A DNA stretch of 64,000 bases, from the NCBI RefSeq assembly GCF_963422545.1, contig NZ_OY730239.1, positions 111,676 through 175,675 of the forward strand. Direction: 5' to 3'. Shown piece after piece: positions 52,314-59,435 of this stretch. Position 1 is the stretch's first letter; the number at the start of each line of letters is the position of its first letter. The DNA comes from an uncultured Flavobacterium sp. (lineage in GTDB: Bacteria; Bacteroidota; Bacteroidia; Flavobacteriales; Flavobacteriaceae). Under the pieces are notes generated by a model. It ran no database searches, had not been told where the DNA came from, and saw only the letters and a list, made by a program, of their open reading frames with translations. The position numbers were made by a program, and so were the translations under genes.

Positions 52314-53594
52314 ATGGCAGAGCAATCTTCAATTCAGTGCCCAAATTGCGGAACAACTATCGATGTAAATGACATTCTGAAACATCAGTTAGAAGATAGT
52401 ATTCGCAAAGAATTTCAGCAAAAAGCAACTGCACAAGCCAAAGAACTAGAACTTAAAAACGAGCAATTCGAAAAAGCAAAAATCGAATTTGAAGCTAAAA
52501 AGAAACACGAAAATGAACTTTTTGCAGAACGTTTAGAACGTGAAAAAAAGGTAGCCGAAAAAGAAATTACCGAAAAACTAAAAACCAAACTCGACGAAGA
52601 AAACAAAGATCGTTTGCTTTCGATGGAAAAAGAACTTTCAGAGAAATCAGAAAAACTTCGTGAACTCAATAAAATGACAGGCGAAATTGCAAAACTTCAG
52701 CGTGAAAAACTGGAGATGAAAGAAGCAATCGAAGCCGAATCTCAAAAGCAACTCAACGCTGCCTTGATCTTGGAACGTGATAAAATCCGTAAACAGGAAG
52801 AAGAAAAAAACGAGTTAAAAATCAAAGAATACCAAAAACAATCTGACGATCAAAAGAAGCTGATTGAGGAAATGAAACGTAAGCAGGAACAAGGTTCTAT
52901 GCAATTGCAAGGCGAAGTAATGGAATTAGCGATTGAAGAATGGCTTGCAAATAATTTTCCGCTTGATACTATTGATGAAGTCAAAAAAGGTGCAAATGGT
53001 GCTGATTGCCTTCAGATTGTAAACACTCGTGAACTTCAAAATTGCGGTTCTATTTATTATGAAAGTAAGCGTACAAAAGCTTTTCAGCCCGCATGGATTG
53101 AAAAATTTAAAAATGATATCAGAACTAAAAAAGCTAATATTGGTGTTTTAGTAACCGAAGTCATGCCTGCCGGGATGGACCGTATGGGAATGCGTGACGG
53201 AATTTGGATTTGTACTTATGAAGAATTTAAAGGTTTAAGCGCCGTTTTACGTCAATCGTTAATTCAGATTAGTCAGGCCGTTCTGGCACAGGAAAACAAA
53301 GGCGATAAAATGTCGATGTTGTACGATTTCTTAACCAGCAATGAATTCCGTTTGCAAATTGAAGGTATTGTGGAAGGTTTTACCCAAATGCAAGGTGATT
53401 TGGATTCAGAAAAAAGAGCGATGCAGCGTATCTGGAAACAACGAGAAAAACAAATCGAAAAAGTAGTACACAACACTTTAGGAATGTATGGTTCTATTCG
53501 CGGAATTGCCGGAAACGCTGTTCAGACTGTAAGAGCTTTAGAATTAGACTTTATTGAAGGCGATGATGAAGATCCTAAAGAATTATTGGAATAA
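52314..53594 (+). CDS. DUF2130 protein: zinc ribbon, coiled coil, nuclease-like core
   Basis: A 426-residue soluble protein. A short N-terminal zinc-ribbon-like half (CPNCG at 9-13), then a long Glu/Lys-rich coiled coil (about 25-195) and a C-terminal DUF2130 domain. This domain has GEVMELAIEEWL near 200, GAD (Asp near 231) and IYYESKRTKAF (Glu 250, Lys 252). The E, D, ExK pattern resembles the PD-(D/E)XK restriction-endonuclease fold, and the ESK triad is intact. Function is unknown; it may act on DNA or RNA. It stands alone between repeats. Start: ATG at 52314. It is not a transposase. Confidence 0.85.
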   Translation: MAEQSSIQCPNCGTTIDVNDILKHQLEDSIRKEFQQKATAQAKELELKNEQFEKAKIEFEAKKKHENELFAERLEREKKVAEKEITEKLKTKLDEENKDRLLSMEKELSEKSEKLRELNKMTGEIAKLQREKLEMKEAIEAESQKQLNAALILERDKIRKQEEEKNELKIKEYQKQSDDQKKLIEEMKRKQEQGSMQLQGEVMELAIEEWLANNFPLDTIDEVKKGANGADCLQIVNTRELQNCGSIYYESKRTKAFQPAWIEKFKNDIRTKKANIGVLVTEVMPAGMDRMGMRDGIWICTYEEFKGLSAVLRQSLIQISQAVLAQENKGDKMSMLYDFLTSNEFRLQIEGIVEGFTQMQGDLDSEKRAMQRIWKQREKQIEKVVHNTLGMYGSIRGIAGNAVQTVRALELDFIEGDDEDPKELLE

Positions 53595-53597
53595 CAA

Positions 53598-53660
53598 TGT
53601 GAGATGGCACGCGGATTAAACGGATTCGCTAACGCGAAAACACGGATGCGCACAGATTTT
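53598..53660. repeat. partial GCACGCGGATTAAACGG-type repeat
   Basis: GGCACGCGGATTAAACGGATT, then AACACGGATGCGCACAGATTTTTT. It resembles the CGCGTCATCCGCG side of the 41826-51181 repeat family. Single copy here; the arms are not fully paired. Confidence 0.45.
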
Positions 53661-53748
53661 TTTATCTTTAGAAGAGATTAAAATTCCTTCGTGCAATATG
53701 TTTCGTGCGTACGGCTCTTTAAAAAAGGAATAGAATTCCACACAATCT

Positions 53749-53773
53749 TGTCATTCCGAGGAACGAGAAATAA
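53749..53773. repeat. half-copy of the GAACGA repeat
   Basis: CTTGTCATTCCGAGGAACGA corresponds to one arm of the repeat at 1791 and 21171; the second arm is missing. Confidence 0.5.
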
Positions 53774-53785
53774 CAACAATAAAAA

Positions 53786-53813
53786 AAAGGCTTCGAAATT
53801 AATCGAAGCCTTT
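53786..53813 (-). terminator. terminator after META gene
   Basis: AAAGGCTTCGA and TCGAAGCCTTT pair over 11 bp around a 6-base loop. On the minus strand a long T-run follows, 25 bp past the stop codon. Confidence 0.9.
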
Positions 53814-53837
53814 CATTTAACTAACCTTTTTTAATAA

Positions 53838-54269
53838 TTAACCTTTTTTAAAAGACATTGTAAGTCCAAACTGATTAGAAAGATAAAGCTTATTATTCTC
53901 AATAGAATAACCTGAAGTTGTTTTTAATAACTGTACAAATTCGCTTTCTTTTTTTGCATCACATTTTTTAGTTTCTGAGGTAAGATTAGGAAACTGAAGT
54001 TTTCCTGCACCATTCGATACTAAACTTCCTTTAATACCATTGCATCCCGTTGAGCCAGAAAAACCTGATGAAGTCATTTGGATTTTTGGAGAACTTGAAA
54101 AATCTTTTTCAGTAATTACTTTTCCGTTTAAATTCTCTAAAATCCAGGTTTGTTGTAATTTCTTTTCAATTGAGTTTTCGTTAGTCGCAGCTACTGAATT
54201 TGTAGCTTTACTTGATTTACAGCTGTAAGCTATTGATACAGCAATAAATAACATTAAAATCTTTTTCAT
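53838..54269 (-). CDS. META-domain (HslJ-like) lipoprotein
   Basis: A 143-residue lipoprotein (lipobox AYSC, Cys near residue 17) with a META domain as in HslJ, a heat- and novobiocin-related protein of E. coli. Key points are the WILENLNGK strand (residue 42), SGSTGCNGIKGS near 73, and the C-terminal LYLSNQFGLTMSF. Function is unknown, but META proteins sit at the envelope and are stress-related. It lies 109 bp downstream of the longer META gene, on the same strand, and has its own TATTTTTG box at 54296-54303. Start: ATG at 54269. Confidence 0.87.
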   Translation of the reverse strand: MKKILMLFIAVSIAYSCKSSKATNSVAATNENSIEKKLQQTWILENLNGKVITEKDFSSSPKIQMTSSGFSGSTGCNGIKGSLVSNGAGKLQFPNLTSETKKCDAKKESEFVQLLKTTSGYSIENNKLYLSNQFGLTMSFKKG

Positions 54270-54295
54270 GTAAAATAAATATAAGTTTTATTTTA

Positions 54296-54303
54296 CAAAA
54301 ATA
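54296..54303 (-). promoter_or_regulatory. putative -7 box of the short META gene
   Basis: Minus-strand TATTTTTG fits TAnnTTTG 27 bp before the start; no TTG at -33. Confidence 0.35.
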
Positions 54304-54378
54304 TTCTATCTTTAAATCCTCCTTATATACTATAAGTCATTTTTAAACCATTCTAAGACATTTTTAAAACTATAAAAA

Positions 54379-55161
54379 TCAATCAACCTTCCTAAAAACC
54401 AAAAGCTTACTTGACGGATTCGATAATGTCAATCTATTATCTCCAATCGTATAAGTCGTTGTACTTTGAAGCGCCTGAATAAACTCACCTTCTCTATTTC
54501 CAGAAGGACAAGCCATTAAAGTAGAGATTACTTTTGAAAATCGCAATACATCTTTTTCATAAAATATACTACCACTCATAGAATTACAACCGGCAAATCC
54601 CATAAAACTGTTTTCAGCAGCGTGAATTTCAATTCTTGGCAGTTCTTTCTGAAAATCTGCAGTAAAAACTTTATATCCGTTCAATTCTTCTAAAACCCAA
54701 ATATCATGCAGGCGATAATCCGTAATGTATTTTCCACAGCCTGCAAGCTTTTTAGAAGCAAGCTCTGAATTGTTCTTGATTTCAATTGAAACTTTATAAG
54801 GCGAAATCATTCCCGACATAGAATCCTGACAATCAATTTGCTGAATCGTAACTGTTGCAGTCGCAGTGGCATTACTTAACTTATACATTTTCAAATTTGC
54901 ATCTGCCGCTCTGATGGGTTCAACAGACGAGAAAATAAGACTTTCTTTTCCTTCAATCAATGATGTAAAAACCGTTTTCTCCTTCCCTATTGTCAATCCC
55001 CAAAATGGTTCATTTCCTGTTCCTTTAAAATAAACGCTCATATCCTCTTCCTGAGTGTCGGTTGTAGAAGTTGTTTCTTTTGTATCAGGGCTTTTAGTCG
55101 CTGTGGTTTTACAACTTATCATCAAAACGAATAACAGCAATAGTGAAAGTATTTTTTTCAT
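54379..55161 (-). CDS. lipoprotein with COG3650-like and META domains
   Basis: A 260-residue lipoprotein (lipobox MISC, Cys near 17). After a Thr/Ser/Asp-rich linker comes a COG3650-like domain (about 45-150: FKGTGNEPFWGLTIG, and Cys in QIDCQDSMSG and AGCGKYI), followed by a META domain (about 153-258: WVLEELNGYKV, FAGCNSMSGS, RLTLSNPSSKLLVF). The fusion resembles E. coli proteins that detect envelope stress. It is paired with the shorter META gene, as if by duplication. Start: ATG at 55161. Confidence 0.85.
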   Translation of the reverse strand: MKKILSLLLLFVLMISCKTTATKSPDTKETTSTTDTQEEDMSVYFKGTGNEPFWGLTIGKEKTVFTSLIEGKESLIFSSVEPIRAADANLKMYKLSNATATATVTIQQIDCQDSMSGMISPYKVSIEIKNNSELASKKLAGCGKYITDYRLHDIWVLEELNGYKVFTADFQKELPRIEIHAAENSFMGFAGCNSMSGSIFYEKDVLRFSKVISTLMACPSGNREGEFIQALQSTTTYTIGDNRLTLSNPSSKLLVFRKVD

Positions 55162-55390
55162 GATATTTCTTTTAAGAATTGTTTTTTGTTTGAAATGAAA
55201 TCCAAAATTCGATTGAATCTGTGGTAGTTTTTTAAGATTCTTATTTAGAATCTATTCAAATTTAAGAAAAATAATACAGTAGAAAAAGAAATCATAACAA
55301 CTAAAAACCATTCAGAAACCGCATTATTCAAGCGATTACGATAAAATACTTAGTTAAAGAAAATATTTTTCTAACAAAAAAATGAATTAC

Positions 55391-55440
55391 TTACGTATTT
55401 TTATAAGTACAAATACTTATATTTGCGTAGTAATACTTAA
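55391..55440 (+). promoter_or_regulatory. nirB promoter/operator region
   Basis: ATAAGTA-CAAA-TACTTAT (55403-55420) is a perfect 7+4+7 palindrome, overlapping the -7 box TATATTTG (55418-55425). TACGTA at 55392 lies just upstream, and TACTTAA at 55434 further on. TACTTAT/ATAAGTA fits the TACYYMT heptamer known for enterobacterial NarL. No TTG is at -33, suiting an activator-dependent promoter. Similar motifs precede the response-regulator and porter genes. Confidence 0.5.
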
Positions 55441-55451
55441 TTAAAGAAATC

Positions 55452-57965
55452 ATGATTAGAGTAATAGTAGTTGGAAACGGCATGGTTGGTTATAAATTTT
55501 GTGAAAAATTCGTCGCAAAATCAGGACAGGAAAAGTATCAGATTACCGTATTTGGCGAAGAACCAAGACGCGCTTACGACAGAGTTCATTTAAGTGAATA
55601 CTTTGGAGGTAAAACGGCAGATGATTTATCATTATCAACAACCGAATGGTACTTAGAAAACAATATTACTCTCAATACTTCTGAATTAATTACAGATATT
55701 AATAGGGAAGAAAAAACAATACATACTCATTTAGAGAAAACACATACGTACGATTACTTAGTTTTAGCAACAGGATCTTCGGCATTTGTTCCACCAATTG
55801 ACGGAGTCGAAAAAGAAGGTGTTTTTGTGTACAGAACCATCGAAGATCTGGATGCAATTATGGCTTATGCCAAAAAGATAAAACAAAAAGGCGCAACTGA
55901 AGCGGCTGTTCTTGGCGGAGGATTATTAGGTCTTGAAGCAGCAAAAGCCGTTAGAGATTTAGGATTGAATCCGCATGTGGTTGAATTTGCTCCGCGTTTG
56001 ATGCCAAGACAACTGGACAAAGGCGCGAGTGATATGCTTCAATCTAAAATTGAAGAATTAAATATTGGTATTCATCTTAACAAAGCAACGCAATATATCG
56101 ATGGAAAAGAAAGCATAACAGGAATGATGTTTGCTGAGGATGAATTGTTAAAAGTAGACATGTTGGTTATTTCTGCCGGAATTAAACCTCGCGATGAGTT
56201 GGCTCGAATTTCAGGACTTGAAGTTGGTCTGCGAGGCGGCGTTGTGGTAAACAATCAAATGCAAACATCAGATCCTTCTATTTTTGCTATTGGCGAAGTA
56301 GCACTTTACAATCAGAACATTTACGGACTTGTTGCTCCAGGTTACGAAATGGCCGATGTTGCTGCCGAGCAAATCTTAAATGGTTCTAAAACCATGAGAG
56401 AAACCATCGATATGTCGACACAATTGAAATTAATTGGTGTCGAAGTTGCGAGTTTTGGTGATCCTTTTATCGAAAATGATAATGTAACTGCCATTATTTA
56501 TGAAAATAAATTAAGCGGTGTTTACAAAAGAATCAACGTTACTAAAGATTCTAAAACCCTTTTAGGCGGAATTTTGGTTGGAGATTCAAGCGATTACAAT
56601 TCACTTTTCCAGATTTACAACAATGCAATGGCTTTGCCTAAAAATCCAGAAGATTTAATTTTGGGTTCAAGAGACGGTTCTGAAGGTTCAAGTTTAGGAA
56701 GCGTAATGGATTTACCAGATACAGCTGTAATTTGTTCTTGCGAAAATGTTACCAAAGGTTCTATTTGCTGTAAAATTTTAGATGAAAGCTGTGCTAGTCT
56801 TTCAGATGTTGTGAAAGCAACGAAAGCTACTTCTGGCTGCGGAGGCTGTAAACCAATGGTTTCAGATTTGGTAAAAGCCACTCAAAAATCACTTGGAAAA
56901 GAAGTAAAAGAAGTGATTTGCGAACATTTTAGCTACAATCGTCAGGAATTATTCGATTTAGTAAAAATCAATAAATACGAGAATTTCTACGATGTTTTAG
57001 ATCATCACGGCAAAGGCGACGGCTGCGAAGTTTGTAAACCTGTTGTAGCTTCGATCTTCTCTAGTATTTATAACGATACGGCAAACAAACACGTAACGAC
57101 ACAAGATACAAACGATAGATTTTTGGCTAATATTCAACGAAACGGAACTTATTCTGTAGTTCCAAGAGTTGCCGGAGGAGAAATTACTGCCGAGAAACTA
57201 ATTGTAATTGGCGAAGTTGCCAAACAATTCGATTTATACACCAAAATTACCGGAGCGCAAAGAGTTGATTTATTTGGAGCGCATTTAAGCGATTTGCCTA
57301 AAATCTGGAAAATCTTAATCGACAATGGTTTTGAAAGTGGTCACGCTTACGGAAAATCACTTCGCGCCGTAAAAAGCTGCGTTGGAAATGCCTGGTGCCG
57401 TTACGGAATGGACGACAGCGCCGGTTTTGCCATCGAACTTGAAAACAGATATAAAGGAATTCGTTCTCCACATAAATTAAAAGGCGGTGTTTCGGCCTGC
57501 ATTCGCGAATGCGCCGAAGCCCGAGGAAAAGATTTCGGATTAATTGCGGTTGAAGGCGGTTGGAATTTATATATTGCCGGAAACGGTGGCGCAAACCCAA
57601 AACATGCCGTTTTATTAGCCGAAAAAATCGACAAAGAAACGGTTATCAAATACCTGGATCGTTTCTTAATGTATTACATCCGCACGGCTGGTCCGCTAAT
57701 TAGAACTGCAACCTGGTTAGAAAAACTAGACGGTGGTTTAGAATATCTGAAAGAAGTAATCATCGAAGACAGTTTAGGAATCTGCGAAACGCTTGAAGCC
57801 GAAATGCAAACTCTAGTAAATACTTTTGAATGCGAATGGAAACAAGTTTTAGAAAAACCCAGATTATTAAAACGCTTTAATCATTTTGTAAACTCAGACG
57901 AGAAAGACGATAATGCCGTTTTTGTTCCGTTACGAGATCAAAAAATGCCAAAAGCCTGGTCATAA
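55452..57965 (+). CDS. nirB: nitrite reductase (NADH) large subunit
   Basis: An 837-residue assimilatory nitrite reductase. Order: FAD/NADH-binding pyridine-nucleotide oxidoreductase (GNGMVGYKF at residue 8, ATGSSAFVPP near 113), two BFD-like [2Fe-2S] regions (CSCENVTKGSICC near 428, SGCGGCKP near 460, GCEVCKP near 518), then the siroheme/4Fe-4S domain with CVGNAWC (near 642) and CIRECAEARGKDF (near 680). NirB takes electrons from NADH to reduce nitrite to ammonia. The small subunit gene follows after a 284-bp repeat-filled gap. Start: ATG at 55452. Nitrate-dependent control is likely. Confidence 0.97.
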   Translation: MIRVIVVGNGMVGYKFCEKFVAKSGQEKYQITVFGEEPRRAYDRVHLSEYFGGKTADDLSLSTTEWYLENNITLNTSELITDINREEKTIHTHLEKTHTYDYLVLATGSSAFVPPIDGVEKEGVFVYRTIEDLDAIMAYAKKIKQKGATEAAVLGGGLLGLEAAKAVRDLGLNPHVVEFAPRLMPRQLDKGASDMLQSKIEELNIGIHLNKATQYIDGKESITGMMFAEDELLKVDMLVISAGIKPRDELARISGLEVGLRGGVVVNNQMQTSDPSIFAIGEVALYNQNIYGLVAPGYEMADVAAEQILNGSKTMRETIDMSTQLKLIGVEVASFGDPFIENDNVTAIIYENKLSGVYKRINVTKDSKTLLGGILVGDSSDYNSLFQIYNNAMALPKNPEDLILGSRDGSEGSSLGSVMDLPDTAVICSCENVTKGSICCKILDESCASLSDVVKATKATSGCGGCKPMVSDLVKATQKSLGKEVKEVICEHFSYNRQELFDLVKINKYENFYDVLDHHGKGDGCEVCKPVVASIFSSIYNDTANKHVTTQDTNDRFLANIQRNGTYSVVPRVAGGEITAEKLIVIGEVAKQFDLYTKITGAQRVDLFGAHLSDLPKIWKILIDNGFESGHAYGKSLRAVKSCVGNAWCRYGMDDSAGFAIELENRYKGIRSPHKLKGGVSACIRECAEARGKDFGLIAVEGGWNLYIAGNGGANPKHAVLLAEKIDKETVIKYLDRFLMYYIRTAGPLIRTATWLEKLDGGLEYLKEVIIEDSLGICETLEAEMQTLVNTFECEWKQVLEKPRLLKRFNHFVNSDEKDDNAVFVPLRDQKMPKAWS

Positions 57966-57984
57966 ACTGAAAGTATAATTTTTT

Positions 57985-58105
57985 AAACACATAGAGACAT
58001 AGATTTTACAACTCCAAAAACGTTTTTCACTTCTCTGAATAAGCAGAAATGATTTTCTTTTGACAATTCTTTTTTCAACAATTAAGTCTATGTCTCTATG
58101 TGTTT
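57985..58105. repeat. ACACATAGA inverted repeat, second copy
   Basis: The arms AAACACATAGAGACATAG (57985) and CTATGTCTCTATGTGTTT (58105) pair over about 22 bp. The interior is unlike the 43897-44030 copy. Located just after nirB, it could form a stem in nirB-nirD mRNA. Confidence 0.78.
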
Positions 58106-58158
58106 CAAAAAATAAAAATAAGCTCCAAAAAAAACAAAAAAATATCGATAACGTTTGC

Positions 58159-58229
58159 TGTCCTTCTTACCCTCTTTTTTACTGCGCCATCATAACTCTC
58201 TTGATTGTAAAAAGAGGGCTAAGAAACAG
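58159..58229. repeat. GTCCTTCTTACCCTCTTTTT inverted repeat
   Basis: CTTACCCTCTTTTTTAC and GTAAAAAGAGGGCTAAG form a stem of about 17 bp around a 24-base loop. It ends 21 bp before nirD. Confidence 0.65.
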
Positions 58230-58249
58230 GAAATCAAAACAAACTTAAA

Positions 58250-58627
58250 ATGGAAGAAATCTTAAATCAATACGAAACAGTCCATGCAAACGACGCAACA
58301 ATTTGGTTTAAAGCGGGCAAAGTTGAAGATTTCCCGACCAATCGCGGCGGCTGCATCAAATACAAAAACAAACAAATTGCCATTTTTAATTTCGCTCGAC
58401 GAAACGAATGGTACGCTTGTCAAAATGCCTGCCCGCATAAAATGGAAATGGTACTTTCAAGAGGAATGACGGGATCTGCTGATGACATCCCGAAAATTGC
58501 CTGCCCAATGCATAAAAAAACATTCTCGTTAGTCGATGGTTCTAACCTAAACGGAGACGATTATAAAATCGCAACATATCCAATTAAAGTTATTGAAAAC
58601 GAAGTATTCGTTGGTTTTGTAGATTAG
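58250..58627 (+). CDS. nirD: nitrite reductase (NADH) small subunit NirD
   Basis: A 125-residue Rieske-fold subunit of nitrite reductase. Unlike E. coli NirD, it keeps both Rieske ligand pairs: CPH in QNACPHKM (near 60) and CPMH in ACPMHKKTF (near 83), so a [2Fe-2S] cluster is likely present. It follows nirB but is separated by two hairpin repeats that could tune the subunit ratio. Start: ATG at 58250. Confidence 0.93.
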   Translation: MEEILNQYETVHANDATIWFKAGKVEDFPTNRGGCIKYKNKQIAIFNFARRNEWYACQNACPHKMEMVLSRGMTGSADDIPKIACPMHKKTFSLVDGSNLNGDDYKIATYPIKVIENEVFVGFVD

Positions 58628-58641
58628 AAAGCTTTTAAGAG

Positions 58642-58710
58642 GCAAGAAGCAAGATGATAAAACTTGAATCTTTAGATATAAATTTTAACTTTTATCATCT
58701 TGCTTCTTGC
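58642..58710. repeat. GCAAGAAGCAAGATGATAAAA inverted repeat
   Basis: Left arm GCAAGAAGCAAGATGATAAA and right arm TTTATCATCTTGCTTCTTGC are perfect over 20 bp around a 28-base spacer, between nirD and the DUF4202 gene. Confidence 0.8.
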
Positions 58711-58750
58711 ATCTTATATCTAACTTTTGACTTTAGACTTTTCTACTAAT

Positions 58751-58763
58751 TTACGTATCTTTG
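58751..58763 (+). promoter_or_regulatory. TTACGTATCTTTG box before the DUF4202 gene
   Basis: TACGTA (58752-58757) overlaps TATCTTTG (58756-58763), a perfect TAnnTTTG, 23 bp before the ATG. Nearly the same 13-mer (TTACGTATCTTAG) occurs at 61767-61779 before the response-regulator gene. Confidence 0.5.
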
Positions 58764-58785
58764 AAATCTATTATCTGACCAAAAA

Positions 58786-59370
58786 ATGAACACACCTTTT
58801 CAAAAAGCCAGCGAGTGGATAGATGCTGAAAACGCACAAGATCCAAATATCGACATCGATCAAAATAAAGAATATCCAAAAGAATTATTATATTCTAACA
58901 GGATGTATGAAAGACTGATGCAGTTTGAACCAAAAGCTTCTGAAGAAATTCAGATCGCTTCAAAAGCACAGCACATTTGCCGATGGAAAGTGGCGCGCGA
59001 ATCCTACCCAATGGATCGTGTTGGTTATTTGAAATGGAGAGAAGAACTTAAAAAATTCCATGCCAAAACTACTGCCGCAATCTTAGAAAAAGCAGGATAT
59101 ACATCAGAATTTACAGATCGCGTTTCATTTTTAATCGAAAAGAAACTACTTAAAAAAGATGCCGAAACTCAATTACTCGAAGATGTAATTTGCCTGGTAT
59201 TTTTAGAATATTATTTAGATCCTTTTGTACACAAACATGACGAGGAAAAACTAAAAAATATCATCAAAAAAACCTGGGATAAAATGTCAGACAAAGGACA
59301 TCAGGCAGCCTTAAAAATAAAATATTCTGAAGAAAATTTAAATCTGATAAAAGCTTCTTTAGGATTGTAA
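58786..59370 (+). CDS. DUF4202 domain-containing protein
   Basis: A 194-residue soluble, largely helical protein of unknown function. The AQHICRWKVAR motif near residue 66, LKKFHAKTTAAIL near 97, and LEDVICLVFLEYYLDPFVHKHD near 135 resemble the metal-ligand spacing of HD-domain hydrolases, though H-D is not exact. Members of this family are often seen with nitrate/nitrite assimilation genes, and this copy fits that. Start: ATG at 58786, with its own promoter-like box. The sensor kinase gene follows at 65 bp. Confidence 0.85.
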   Translation: MNTPFQKASEWIDAENAQDPNIDIDQNKEYPKELLYSNRMYERLMQFEPKASEEIQIASKAQHICRWKVARESYPMDRVGYLKWREELKKFHAKTTAAILEKAGYTSEFTDRVSFLIEKKLLKKDAETQLLEDVICLVFLEYYLDPFVHKHDEEKLKNIIKKTWDKMSDKGHQAALKIKYSEENLNLIKASLGL

Positions 59371-59435
59371 AAAAAGTATGAAATGAGCCTAAAGCGAATT
59401 CCATTTTCCTATAGAAAGACAAATATTCTCTTCGA

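Noticed and set aside
55162..55390. Riboswitch upstream of nirB
   Set aside because: No conserved aptamer-like pairing found; the motifs close to the gene are better explained as protein sites.
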